The notes: generated by a model not told the origin, from the sequence alone. DNA of 16,410 nucleotides from Treponema sp. (GCA_031270205.1 JAISYA010000036.1:1-16410); one strand, 5' to 3'; shown: positions 1 to 7,456, numbered from the stretch's first letter. Made by a program: numbers and translations.

Positions 1-3
1 CCT

Positions 4-340
4 ATGAAAATAACGCGAGAACAACGCGACAGGATTATTCGCCTCTTTCCGAAACAGCGGGGAAATGTAAAAGTCCATAATAGCATCTTTCTCGATGCCG
101 TCATCTATATCTGTGAAAACGGCTGCAAATGGCGGTCTCTTCCCCCCTCTTTCGGCCCGTGGCATACTATCTATGTCAGAATCAACCGCTGGGCCAAAAA
201 CGGTGTCCTGGAACGGATTTTTCAGGCGCTCCAGGAAGAACATCTGACGAACAATCGGATAACGGTAGTCTCCCTGGATTCACGTTCGGTAAAAGTCCAT
301 CCTGACGCTTGCGGGGCGTTACAAAAAACGGGGCAACGAA
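4..340 (+). pseudogene. IS5-family transposase, N-terminal fragment
   Basis: Reading from ATG at 4, the first ~110 residues look like the first half of an IS5-family transposase (the DUF4096-type N-terminal region followed by the beginning of the DDE part). Recognisable segments are NGCKWRSLPP (about residues 39-48), a Trp-rich FGPWHTIYVRINRW stretch (about 50-63) and the start of the catalytic half, SLDSRSVKVHPDACGALQKTG (about 90-110, first DDE Asp at about 92). After about 335 the match to this family stops and the sequence changes to a different IS family in another frame, so the catalytic domain is missing. No upstream terminal repeat can be seen because the window begins 3 bases before the ATG. 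Family assignment is by recognition of these motifs and is fairly secure; the exact junction is uncertain by about 15 bases. Confidence 0.8.
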
Positions 341-650
341 TGCGAACAAGAGAAGGAGTTGCACATCATCGTTGCTAATTACTCCGCGCATAAGGCGGAA
401 GAAACAAAAAGTATCTTGCGGGAAGGGCCGAACGCTTTGTTTTGCGTTTTATACCGACCCATTCATCGAGGTTTACTATGGTCGAACGGTGGTTTGGCGA
501 ACTACCGAATAACAGGATACGGCGGGAGAGCAGGGAATCGGTAAAACAGTTAATTCCAACCGGTCAGGACGGACCTTCTCATGGACTAAACCGGCTGATA
601 AAATCCTTGCCTCGATTGCCAAAGCGAGGCAAGCCTATAATGTCGTCTAA
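341..650 (+). pseudogene. IS630-family transposase, C-terminal remnant with frameshifts
   Basis: The C-terminal third of an IS630-family (Tc1/mariner-like DDE) transposase is spread over three reading frames. Frame A (from about 341) gives KELHIIVANYSAHKAEE, where the Asp usual in the HIIxDNYSxHK motif is replaced by Ala. At the A5 run at 406-410 the homology moves by -1 into frame B (KYLAGRAERFVLRFIPTHSS, then MVERWFGEL, about 409-552), carrying the last catalytic Glu region. At about 553-558 about 10 residues are missing and the homology resumes in frame C (GRTFSWTKPADKILASIAKA, ending at TAA 648-650). Two frame breaks, an internal deletion, a missing N-terminal two thirds and a lost catalytic Asp make this a dead relic. 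It abuts an IS5-type fragment upstream and ends 33 bases before the tnaA stop codon. Confidence 0.85.
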
Positions 651-670
651 TGTCTTGGACAGCACATTAG
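647..670. repeat. Inverted repeat, possible right end of the IS630 relic
   Basis: CTAATGT (647-653) and ACATTAG (664-670) are perfect 7-bp inverted arms around a short centre that itself contains GTC-ttg-GAC. It overlaps the transposase stop codon and lies in the 33-bp gap before the tnaA stop codon. Its position suits the terminal inverted repeat of the IS630 remnant. It lacks a T-run, so it is a poor candidate for a tnaA terminator. Confidence 0.35.
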
Positions 671-683
671 AGGAGCAAAAATA

Positions 684-2093
684 TCATATCCACTCAAAGT
701 GCGCGGTAAAATGCCGCATGATGACGGGGGCGTAGACGAGTCTCAATCCGCGAATCTTTTCCTTGCGGTCCATGATACGGCCCATCGCGGCGGCAACCAT
801 GTCCATGTGGCGATCCGTGTAGACCCGGCGCGGAATGGCCAGGCGCATAAGCTCCAGTTCAGGGAAGTATTCTTCCCCTGTGACGGGGTCCGTGTGCCCA
901 AAAGAGCAGGTCCCCAGTTCCACCCCGCGGACGCCGCCTTCCTTGTACAGTTCGACCGTCAGCGCCTGGGCGGGGAAAAACCGCTGCTCAATATGGGGAA
1001 GCAATTTCTTCGCGTCGATAAAAACTCCGTGCCCGCCGAAAGGAACCTGCAAGGGGACGCCGAGCGCTTTCAGGCGGTCGCCCAGATACCGCACCTGACC
1101 GATCCGATCCTCAAGATAGTCTCCATCCAGTCCTTCGTACAGTCCCGCCGCCATTGCTTCCATGTCTCTGCCCGCAAGTCCGCCGTAGGTCTTAAAGCCC
1201 TCATATTGAATCTGCCGCTGGGAACACAGGTTATACAGGTTCTCGTCGTCCCTGACGGCGACAAAACCGCCGATATTGATGATGGCGTCTTTCTTTGCGC
1301 TCATCGTGGCGCCGTCCCCGTAAGAGAACATCTCCCTGGCGATCTCTTTGATGGATTTGTCCGCATAGCCTTGCTCGCGCTGCTTGATAAACCAGCAGTT
1401 TTCCGCGAAGCGCGCCGCGTCAAAGAAGAAGGGAAGGCCGAATGAATGGGTGATTTCCGAAGCGGCCCGGATGTTCGCCATTGATACAGGCTGGCCGCCG
1501 TTACTGTTGCAGGTGACGGTCATCATGACAAAGGGGACGCTCCCGTCTTTCGCGCCTTTTTTCAGTTCCGCTTCAAGTTTTTCCAGGTCCATATCGCCCT
1601 TGAAGGGCGCTTCCAGGCCCGTGTCAAGCCCCTCGGAGCGGATCAGGTTCAGTGGAGAAGCGTCGCGCATTCGTACATGCCCTTCGGTTGTGTCGAAGTG
1701 CATGTTGTTCAATACCCGCTGTCCCGGTTTTACCAGTGTTCCCATGAGAATGTTTTCCGCGGCGCGTCCCTGGTGGGCCAGTACAAGGTAATTGTAGCCG
1801 AAGATGTCCCGTATCGCGTCCCTGATTTTGAAAAAACTCTTCGCGCCCGCGTAGCTTTCATCCCCAAGGAGCAGGGCCGACCACTGCCGGTTACTCATGG
1901 CGCCGGTACCGCTGTCCGTCAGAAGGTCGATGTACACATCCTCCGCCTTAAGATTAAACACATTCAGCCCGGCTTCCGTAACGGCCTTTTCCCGGTACTC
2001 CCGGCTCTTCAACTCAATGGCTTCCACCATCTTGATCTTGTAGGGTTCCGCATAGGATTCCCGCTCTCTTCCATAAAAATTGTCCGCTTTCAT
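684..2093 (-). CDS. tnaA: Tryptophanase (L-tryptophan indole-lyase)
   Basis: This is a 469-residue PLP-dependent beta-eliminating lyase, about the length of E. coli TnaA (471). It would cleave L-tryptophan to indole, pyruvate and ammonia in the cytoplasm. Visible motifs are YIDLLTDSGTGAMS (about 54-67), the phosphate-binding HQGRAAEN (about 107-114), NSNGGQPVSMAN (about 196-207), DAARFAEN (about 225-232) and MSAKKDA with the Schiff-base lysine (about 267/268). The closest relative is tyrosine phenol-lyase, but specificity residues favour tryptophanase: Asp in FDTTEGH (about 134), no Arg in VELGT where TPL has MERG, and His in the C-terminal RHFTAHF where TPL has Phe. The start is set by AGGAGG five bases before ATG 2093; an in-frame ATG 17 codons upstream lacks such a site. 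It is the last gene of the minus-strand catabolic block, downstream of gdh and an amino-acid symporter. Confidence 0.93.
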   Translation of the reverse strand: MKADNFYGRERESYAEPYKIKMVEAIELKSREYREKAVTEAGLNVFNLKAEDVYIDLLTDSGTGAMSNRQWSALLLGDESYAGAKSFFKIRDAIRDIFGYNYLVLAHQGRAAENILMGTLVKPGQRVLNNMHFDTTEGHVRMRDASPLNLIRSEGLDTGLEAPFKGDMDLEKLEAELKKGAKDGSVPFVMMTVTCNSNGGQPVSMANIRAASEITHSFGLPFFFDAARFAENCWFIKQREQGYADKSIKEIAREMFSYGDGATMSAKKDAIINIGGFVAVRDDENLYNLCSQRQIQYEGFKTYGGLAGRDMEAMAAGLYEGLDGDYLEDRIGQVRYLGDRLKALGVPLQVPFGGHGVFIDAKKLLPHIEQRFFPAQALTVELYKEGGVRGVELGTCSFGHTDPVTGEEYFPELELMRLAIPRRVYTDRHMDMVAAAMGRIMDRKEKIRGLRLVYAPVIMRHFTAHFEWI

Positions 2094-2098
2094 TTTAT

Positions 2099-2104
2099 CC
2101 TCCT
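2099..2104 (-). promoter_or_regulatory. tnaA ribosome binding site (decides start)
   Basis: AGGAGG on the minus strand, five bases before ATG 2091-2093. It excludes the longer reading frame that begins at 2144. Confidence 0.85.
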
Positions 2105-2145
2105 CGAAAAAATGGTGGTATTGATAACCAACGTGAGTCGACAAA

Positions 2146-2229
2146 GGAAAAAAGAGGCCGCGAATTGACGCAAATGGATACGAATTATAGCTGAAAATCA
2201 GCGATAATTCACGTTCATCCGCGGCCCCA
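2146..2229 (-). terminator. Long hairpin plus T-run between gdh and tnaA (terminator or attenuator)
   Basis: On the minus strand GGGGCCGCG (2221-2229) pairs with CGCGGCCTC (2152-2160), one G-U included. Inside lies a second stem of 13-bp arms with one mismatch, GAATTATCGCTGA and TCAGCTATAATTC, separated by only three bases (about 2181-2209). The outer stem is followed directly by six T residues (about 2146-2151). This is the form of an intrinsic terminator for gdh. Because it lies in the 5' leader of tnaA, it could also act as a conditional terminator. The fold was judged by eye. Confidence 0.6.
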
Positions 2230-2247
2230 TTTTTCTATCGAACTCAT
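2215..2247 (-). other. Possible 10-codon leader ORF with one Trp upstream of tnaA
   Basis: ATG at 2247 opens a 10-codon frame, MSSIEKWGRG, ending at TGA 2215-2217, inside the left half of the long hairpin that precedes tnaA. It contains a single Trp at codon 7, which recalls the Trp-containing TnaC leader peptides of enteric tna operons. There is no convincing ribosome binding site and no terminal Pro as in TnaC, so translation is doubtful. It is listed because of its position and not because coding is established. Confidence 0.2.
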
Positions 2248-2268
2248 GGTAACCAGGAACGAGACCCC

Positions 2269-2291
2269 GCCGGAGGGCCGCGGCCCCCGGC
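2269..2291. repeat. GC-rich palindrome just downstream of gdh
   Basis: A near-perfect G+C-only palindrome (arms GCCGG...CCGGC around GGGCCGCGGCCC) lies 15 bases after the gdh stop codon. It is not followed by T residues on either strand. It may stabilise the gdh mRNA 3' end or pause polymerase ahead of the larger hairpin at 2146-2229. Confidence 0.5.
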
Positions 2292-2306
2292 GAAGTCCCG
2301 CCAATC

Positions 2307-3563
2307 TTACGGGAACAGGCCCCGTGTATTCTGCGCCTTAACCAGCTTGGAAACAGCAAGCATGTACGCGGCAATCCGGAAAGTCACATTGCTTTTCTGT
2401 ACGATGTCCAGCACCTGAGCGAAACTGCTGACCATGATCTTTTTCAGTGTCGCGTTTATCTGGTCTTCATCCCAGGTAAGTTCCTGGATGTTCTGCACCC
2501 ACTCAAAGTAAGATACCACTACGCCCCCCGCATTAGAGAGGATATCCGGCGAGATGATGACGCCCTTCTTGTTCAGGATTTCGTCCGCTTCCACAGCGGT
2601 AGGGCCGTTGGCGCCTTCAATGATAAGCCTGGCGCGTACCGCTTCCGCGTTGGCCTCGGTAATCTGGTTTTGCAAAGCGCAGGGAATCAACACCTCACAA
2701 TCACATTCGATAAGCTCATCGTTGGTGATTTTCCTGCCGATGCCTGGGGCGTAGCCTGCAAGAGTTCCGTTCCGGGCTATATACTCCCGTACAGCGGGAA
2801 TATCCAGGCCGTCGCCCTTGTATATGCCGCCTGATACATCGCTTACCGCCACAATTTTGTGTCCCAGTTCATGGAGCAGTTTCGCGCTTACGCCCCCCAC
2901 ATTGCCCATGCCCTGAATGGCGATACGAACGCCCTTTTCCGGCATCCCCAGGTATTTCAGCATTTCCTGGGTGATAATGCTCACCCCCCTGCCGGTGGCT
3001 TCGGGGCGTCCCAGAGAACCGCCGATATCCAGCGGCTTGCCGGTTACCACGCCGGGAATGGCATACCCGTGCAGCATACTGTAGGTGTCCATAATCCAGG
3101 CCATCACTTCCGCGTTGGTATTCACGTCCGGCGCGGGAATGTCTTTTTCCGGGCCGATAATCGGAATTATCGCCGCGGTAAAACGGCGGGTCAGCCGTTC
3201 CAGCTCCGATTTGGAAAGCTTTGAAGGGTCTACCTTGACCGCGCCCTTCGCGCCCCCGTAAGGGATGTTTACCACCGCGCACTTAAAAGTCATCCAGGCG
3301 GCAAGGGCCTTGACTTCGTCAATATCCACTTCCGGGTGATAGCGAATACCGCCCTTGCAGGGGCCCCTACAGCTTGAGTGCTGCACCCGGTACCCCTCGA
3401 AAATTTTTTTTCTCCCGTTGTCCATTCTGACAGGTATGGAAACCTTGAGTTCCCGCTCTGGATACTTGATGTTCTCGTATTCATCCGGATCAAGCCCCAG
3501 CTTGTGAGCCGCCAATTCCAGAACCTGCAGCATGTTTTCATAGGGACTATAAGCAGCTTCCAT
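2307..3563 (-). CDS. gdhA: Glutamate dehydrogenase, hexameric GDH-type (Glu/Leu/Phe/Val dehydrogenase family)
   Basis: This 418-residue enzyme interconverts glutamate with 2-oxoglutarate plus ammonia, using NAD(P). Key lysines sit at K70 (CKGG), K94 (TFKCA) and K106 (PYGGAKG), with the catalytic Asp at D146 (PDVNTNAE). Their spacing matches K89/K113/K125/D165 of Clostridium symbiosum GDH exactly. The dinucleotide fold starts with AIQGMGNVGG (about 215-224). Cofactor preference cannot be read safely. A GAGGAG site six bases before ATG 3563 supports the start. Lying between an amino-acid symporter and tryptophanase and near an aminotransferase, it most likely works in the catabolic direction, regenerating 2-oxoglutarate for transamination and releasing ammonia. 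The 140-bp upstream gap is filled with inverted repeats and a MITE-like element. Other members of the family (Leu or Phe dehydrogenase) are shorter and less likely. Confidence 0.93.
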   Translation of the reverse strand: MEAAYSPYENMLQVLELAAHKLGLDPDEYENIKYPERELKVSIPVRMDNGRKKIFEGYRVQHSSCRGPCKGGIRYHPEVDIDEVKALAAWMTFKCAVVNIPYGGAKGAVKVDPSKLSKSELERLTRRFTAAIIPIIGPEKDIPAPDVNTNAEVMAWIMDTYSMLHGYAIPGVVTGKPLDIGGSLGRPEATGRGVSIITQEMLKYLGMPEKGVRIAIQGMGNVGGVSAKLLHELGHKIVAVSDVSGGIYKGDGLDIPAVREYIARNGTLAGYAPGIGRKITNDELIECDCEVLIPCALQNQITEANAEAVRARLIIEGANGPTAVEADEILNKKGVIISPDILSNAGGVVVSYFEWVQNIQELTWDEDQINATLKKIMVSSFAQVLDIVQKSNVTFRIAAYMLAVSKLVKAQNTRGLFP

Positions 3564-3584
3564 GAAAATCTCCTCTTGCGTACT

Positions 3585-3620
3585 GAGGCTCTTTCAACGC
3601 TTCAGTTTTGAAAGAGCCTC
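3585..3620. repeat. Perfect 13-bp inverted repeat in the gdh 5' leader
   Basis: GAGGCTCTTTCAA (3585-3597) and its exact complement (3608-3620) are separated by 10 bases. In gdh mRNA this would be a 13-bp hairpin ending 9 bases before the GAGGAG ribosome binding site (3570-3575). The arm sequence resembles terminal inverted repeats of IS5-like elements. Confidence 0.85.
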
Positions 3621-3703
3621 CGGTTAAAACCGTGGTTTGGCAAGGTTTTTGCCTGAAAAACCACAGGGCCGCATTAAACCCAACCGGGTTTTGAAAGCGG
3701 CTC
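3585..3703. mobile_element. MITE-like element of about 120 bp between the symporter and gdh
   Basis: The segment starts with GAGGCTCTTTCAA (+ strand, 3585) and ends with GAGCCGCTTTCAA read on the minus strand from 3703, so the ends match at 11 of 13 positions in inverted orientation. Three hairpins lie inside: 3585-3620, 3632-3664 (GTGGTTT/AAACCAC with GGCAA/TTGCC inside) and 3669-3701 (GCCGC/GCGGC with AAACCC/GGGTTT inside). It holds no ORF. The right end supplies the last base of the symporter stop codon TAG. I see no clear target-site duplication, so mobility is an inference from structure. Confidence 0.5.
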
Positions 3704-5085
3704 TAGTTTCCGAAAAACTGGATATACCCCATGATGAAAACCGACAAAACGATGAGGGGAAGGATGTACTTGAAATAGACCTTAAATTTGACCGGAAACT
3801 TGAGTCCCTCGCCGCTGTTGACTTCCGCCACAAAGCTGTCCCAGCCCCAGCCTTTTTTGTACAAAGAGAAGAAAAGATACACCATACTGCCCAGAGGCAA
3901 GAGGTTATTGGAAAGGATGAAGTCTTCCAGGTCCAGGACGCCGCTGCCCGGTCCAAAGGGTTCGAATCCCGACCAGACGTTAAAGCCCAGGGCGCAGGGA
4001 AGCGACAACAGCGGCAGGGCGATAACATTGATCAAAACCGATTTTTTCCGGCTCCAGCCGCCCAGATCCATGCCGAAGGCGACAATGTTTTCAAATACCG
4101 CCACCACCGTGGACATGGCCGCAAAGAGCATGAAGATAAAGAACAGTGTCCCCCATATCTGGCCGCCCGGCATCCCCGCGAAAATATTGGGAAGGGTGAT
4201 AAAGAGGAGGGTGGGGCCGGCGCCGGCGTCTACGCCGTAAGCCGCGCAGGCGGGGAAAATGATAAGGCCCGCGGTAATCGCCACAAAAGTATCCAGAATG
4301 GTCACATTGATCGCTTCCCCAAAGAGCCTCCGGTCTTTTTTAATATAGGAACCGAAAATCGCCATGGAGCCGACGCCCAGACTTAACGTGAAGAACGACT
4401 GGCTCATCGCGTTGTAGATTACCGTCCACAGTCCGTGCTGCCTGATACCCTCCATACTCGGCTTCAGATAGAATTCCAGTCCTTTGGCCGCGCCGGGAAG
4501 CGTAATAGAACGGATAGCCAACAGCGCCATTATTCCAAGGAGCGCCAGCATCATGATTTTGGTGATCCGCTCCACGCCTTTTTGTACGCCGCCCAGGCAT
4601 ACCGCCATTCCGATAAGACAGACAATGAGCATAAAAATCACATTCGTTCCCGGACTTGAGACCATCGCGCCGAACTGTTCTCCGACTCCTTCGGGCGTTA
4701 CCCCCATAAAATCGCCTTTCGCTGTTTTAATGAGGTACGACAGAATCCATCCGGTGATAGTGGTGTAAAACATCATCAACAGATAGTTGCCCGCCATGGC
4801 AAACCAACTGAAAATGTGCCATTTTGTTCCCTTGGATTCCAGCACATGGAAGGACCTGGCGGCGCTCTGCTGACTCCCGCGCCCTACGCCGAATTCCATG
4901 GTCATAATCGGAATGCCAAAAATAATCAGAGAAACGATATAAATGAGCACGAATGTCGCCCCGCCATAGACACCCGTCACATACGGAAAGCGCCACACAT
5001 TTCCCAGCCCGATGGCGCAGCCCGCCGACAGCAGGATGAATCCCAAACGGGACCCCAGCTTCTCCCTTGTCTGATTGTTTTCCAT
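3703..5085 (-). CDS. Sodium:neurotransmitter symporter (NSS/SNF) family amino-acid transporter
   Basis: This 460-residue membrane protein of the LeuT/TnaT/TyT1 fold would import an amino acid together with Na+. The unwound TM1 signature is clear: GSRLGFILLSAGCAIGLGNV then WRFPY (about residues 11-35), followed by TM2 ending in MEFGVGRG. The TM8 Na+-site region reads AAMSTVVAVFENIVAF with the expected Ser/Thr pair. Eleven or twelve hydrophobic segments can be counted. AGAAGGAG shortly upstream of ATG 5085 supports the start. The substrate cannot be read from sequence. Placement beside tnaA, an aminotransferase and IorAB suggests tryptophan or another aromatic amino acid, as for TnaT. The stop codon is at the edge of the MITE-like element downstream. 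Confidence 0.92.
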   Translation of the reverse strand: MENNQTREKLGSRLGFILLSAGCAIGLGNVWRFPYVTGVYGGATFVLIYIVSLIIFGIPIMTMEFGVGRGSQQSAARSFHVLESKGTKWHIFSWFAMAGNYLLMMFYTTITGWILSYLIKTAKGDFMGVTPEGVGEQFGAMVSSPGTNVIFMLIVCLIGMAVCLGGVQKGVERITKIMMLALLGIMALLAIRSITLPGAAKGLEFYLKPSMEGIRQHGLWTVIYNAMSQSFFTLSLGVGSMAIFGSYIKKDRRLFGEAINVTILDTFVAITAGLIIFPACAAYGVDAGAGPTLLFITLPNIFAGMPGGQIWGTLFFIFMLFAAMSTVVAVFENIVAFGMDLGGWSRKKSVLINVIALPLLSLPCALGFNVWSGFEPFGPGSGVLDLEDFILSNNLLPLGSMVYLFFSLYKKGWGWDSFVAEVNSGEGLKFPVKFKVYFKYILPLIVLSVFIMGYIQFFGN

Positions 5086-5139
5086 AATTTAACTCCTTCT
5101 CCATTGATTCTTGCCCCGCTTTCCGCAGGGCATGTATGC

Positions 5140-6324
5140 TCAAGGACAACTGTCCCATAATGCCTGAAACATAGACAGCGAACGGACGATTTTGTCATGG
5201 GACGTACAATAGGCCAGGCGGAAATACCCCTCGCAGCCAAATACCCTGCCGGGGACAATGGCCAGTTGAAATTCCTTTGCCTTGTTACAAAAAGCCAGAT
5301 CGTCCGCCACCGGTGATTCGACAAAGAGATAAAAAGCGCCTTCAGGTTCCACACACTGGTAGCCGATGCCCGTAAGGCCCTGGAACAGGGTGTCCCGGTT
5401 CTTCCGGTAATTTGAGATATCCACGCTCAGATCCACACATTCGGCGATTACCAGCTGCATCAGGGACGGCGCGTTCACAAAGCCCAGCGTCCTGGTCATC
5501 ACATTGGCCGCGGCCACTATGCGCCCGCTGTCCGAGGCGGCGGCGGGCACGGCCAAATAACCGATCCGCTCCCCGGCCAAAGACAGGGATTTACTGTACG
5601 AATAACCGACGATGGCGTTTTCATAGTAATTGGTCACAAAGGGAACTTTTTTACCGGTGTAAACCAGTTCCCGGTAGGGCTCGTCCGAAATCAGATAGAT
5701 GTCGGCGCCGAATTCCCGCTGCTTTGCCCTGAGTATATCCGCCAGTTTCCTCAGCGTGTCTTCGCCATACACAACCCCGGTGGGATTATTGGGGGAATTG
5801 ATGATAACCGCTTTTGTCCGCGCCGTAAGCAGTCCTTCAAACGCGTCCAGATTCGGCTCAAAGGCCGGAGGCGCGGGCGGGATAATCACCATCTGTGCGT
5901 CCACGTTGGCGGCGTAGTTGTTGTATTCGCCGAAATAGGGGGCAAATGCGACAATTTCTTCTCCCGGATTAACCAGCACCCTGAGAATTGTATTCAAACC
6001 GCCCGCCGCGCCCACGGTCATAACAAGATTGTCCCGGGTAAAGGATGTCTGAAACCGGCGATTAAGCGAAGCCGCGATTTTTTCCCGTACTTCAGGATAG
6101 CCTGAATTGTTCATATATCCATGCACATACACCTGATCCGGCTGCGCCAGCCATTTTTCGATAGCCGCTTTTACTTCCGGCGGCGGCGGGAAAAAAGGGT
6201 TGCCCAGGCTGAAATCAAAGACATTTTCCGCGCCAAACCGCAGCGCCATTTTTTTGCTTTCCTCAAACATGGCGCGGATGAGGGAACTGCCGCTTACATA
6301 GGCCTCCATTTTTTTTGCTATCAT
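5140..6324 (-). CDS. Class I/II PLP-dependent aminotransferase
   Basis: This 394-residue fold-type I aminotransferase of the aspartate aminotransferase superfamily shows NSPNNPTG (about 176-183, PLP-binding Asn), SDEPYRE (Asp about 214, Tyr about 217), SYSKSLSLAGERIGY with the Schiff-base Lys at about 245, and the substrate-carboxylate Arg in GYFRLAYC (about 369). It would transfer an amino group to 2-oxoglutarate. The amino-acid substrate is not determined by these motifs; context favours an aromatic or broad-range enzyme feeding IorAB. The start at ATG 6324 is set by GGAGGAG five bases upstream; a longer frame to 6348 would overlap this site. The gene is 58 bp downstream of buk and 54 bp upstream of the symporter, consistent with one transcript. 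Confidence 0.9.
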   Translation of the reverse strand: MIAKKMEAYVSGSSLIRAMFEESKKMALRFGAENVFDFSLGNPFFPPPPEVKAAIEKWLAQPDQVYVHGYMNNSGYPEVREKIAASLNRRFQTSFTRDNLVMTVGAAGGLNTILRVLVNPGEEIVAFAPYFGEYNNYAANVDAQMVIIPPAPPAFEPNLDAFEGLLTARTKAVIINSPNNPTGVVYGEDTLRKLADILRAKQREFGADIYLISDEPYRELVYTGKKVPFVTNYYENAIVGYSYSKSLSLAGERIGYLAVPAAASDSGRIVAAANVMTRTLGFVNAPSLMQLVIAECVDLSVDISNYRKNRDTLFQGLTGIGYQCVEPEGAFYLFVESPVADDLAFCNKAKEFQLAIVPGRVFGCEGYFRLAYCTSHDKIVRSLSMFQALWDSCP

Positions 6325-6329
6325 AAGCT

Positions 6330-6336
6330 CTCCTCC
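6330..6336 (-). promoter_or_regulatory. Aminotransferase ribosome binding site (decides start)
   Basis: GGAGGAG on the minus strand, five bases before ATG 6322-6324, fixes the start eight codons inside the longest open frame. Confidence 0.8.
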
Positions 6337-6371
6337 GCACGGCCGCATGACCGCACAATATAATCAAACAG

Positions 6372-6384
6372 GAAGCGCCGCTTC
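6372..6384. repeat. Short palindrome at the buk stop codon
   Basis: GAAGCG-C-CGCTTC is a perfect 6-bp inverted repeat overlapping the end of buk (stop 6383-6385). It is short and without a T-run, so it is unlikely to terminate transcription into the aminotransferase gene. Confidence 0.4.
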
Positions 6385-7456
6385 ACGCGGTTTCATCTCC
6401 ATAAATATGATACCGCTCTCCGTTCAACAAACGGATTGCGCCCAGAGCCAGCGCTTCCATTTCATTCTCACCGGGCACGGCCACTACGGGAGCGATAAAG
6501 GAAACCCGCTCCGTCACCATTTTGGTCATATACGCGGAGTATACCATGCCGCCGGTAAGGATGATATTGTCAAAGCGGCCGTTCAGCACCGGCGCCATTT
6601 CGCCTATTCCCTTGGCAATCTGATACGCCTGGGCCTCATACAGCATTTTTGCCTCGGCGTTTCCCGCATCGATCATTTTTTCTATCTCACGGCAGTCGGA
6701 TGTGCCCAGGTAGGATTTAAGCCCCCCGTTTCCCCGGATGTATTTAATCATCTCTTTCCTGGTATGCCTGCCCGAGTAGCACATGTCGATCACATAGAGC
6801 AGCGGAACGCTCCCGGCCCGTTCGGGCGAAAAAGGCCCCGCGTCGTCGCGGATGGCGTCCACAATTTTGCCGCGGTGGTGAACGCTGATGGTAATGCCGC
6901 CCCCCAGGTGGGCCACAATAAAGTCCATGTCCTCGTATTTTTTCCCCCGCGATTCCGCCACTTTGCGGGACGCCGCTTTTGAGTTGAGCACGTGGCACAT
7001 GCTTTCGCGCCGTACTCCGGGCATGCCGGTAATCTTGGCAAGCTCGGTGAATTCATCAGCGGTCACGCTGTCGTAAATGTAAGAAGGAATGCCCAGGGAC
7101 CCGGCTATGCTGTGCGCCAGCAGCGCGCCCAAATTGGACGCGTGGGGCGAGGCCTTTCCCGCCCGCAGCGCCTCAAGCATGTTTTCTTCCACGAGATAGC
7201 CCCCGCCTTTCATGTGAGGCAGCAGATTGCCCCGCCCCATCACGGCGGAAAGACCGGCAAGATTAACGTTCCATTCTTTTACCGTCCCGCGGATTAGTTC
7301 CGAGCGGTATTCCTCCTGATCCAGAATATCGTCGAACCGTGCGAGTTCGTCCGCTTTATGCTCGATGTTCTTGAGGTAAAGCTGTTTTTCATCTTCATAA
7401 ACCGCGATCTTTGTGGATGTTGAACCGGGGTTGATGACTAAAATAGTATAAGCCAT
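6383..7456 (-). CDS. buk: Butyrate kinase (acyl kinase)
   Basis: This 357-residue member of the acetate/butyrate kinase (ASKHA) family converts acyl-phosphate plus ADP to carboxylate plus ATP. The N-terminal phosphate loop NPGSTSTKIAVYED (about 9-22), the DFIVAHLGGGITISVHHRGK segment (about 165-185) and the C-terminal ILTGGMVYS ATPase motif are all present, and the length is normal. The ATG at 7456 is chosen because the family starts with this short beta strand and because AAGGAT (7463-7468) precedes it by six bases. An upstream in-frame extension would only read through ptb. The ribosome site overlaps the ptb stop codon and the gap is 10 bp, so the pair is probably translationally coupled. 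The true substrate may be a branched or aromatic acyl-phosphate instead of butyryl-phosphate. Confidence 0.93.
   Translation of the reverse strand: MAYTILVINPGSTSTKIAVYEDEKQLYLKNIEHKADELARFDDILDQEEYRSELIRGTVKEWNVNLAGLSAVMGRGNLLPHMKGGGYLVEENMLEALRAGKASPHASNLGALLAHSIAGSLGIPSYIYDSVTADEFTELAKITGMPGVRRESMCHVLNSKAASRKVAESRGKKYEDMDFIVAHLGGGITISVHHRGKIVDAIRDDAGPFSPERAGSVPLLYVIDMCYSGRHTRKEMIKYIRGNGGLKSYLGTSDCREIEKMIDAGNAEAKMLYEAQAYQIAKGIGEMAPVLNGRFDNIILTGGMVYSAYMTKMVTERVSFIAPVVAVPGENEMEALALGAIRLLNGERYHIYGDETA

Noticed and set aside
699..1445. Long + strand open frame opposite tnaA
   Set aside because: It is a shadow of the tnaA coding strand, with no recognisable domain or ribosome site; the minus frame has full family motifs.
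4321..4334. AAAGAGCCTCCGGT inside the symporter gene, identical to 3611-3624 near gdh
   Set aside because: In the symporter gene it encodes part of a normal RRLFGE segment and has no inverted partner, so the 14-base match is probably chance.
3637..4386. 249-codon + strand open frame opposite the symporter gene
   Set aside because: Low-complexity polar translation, no motifs, and entirely antisense to a clear membrane transporter.
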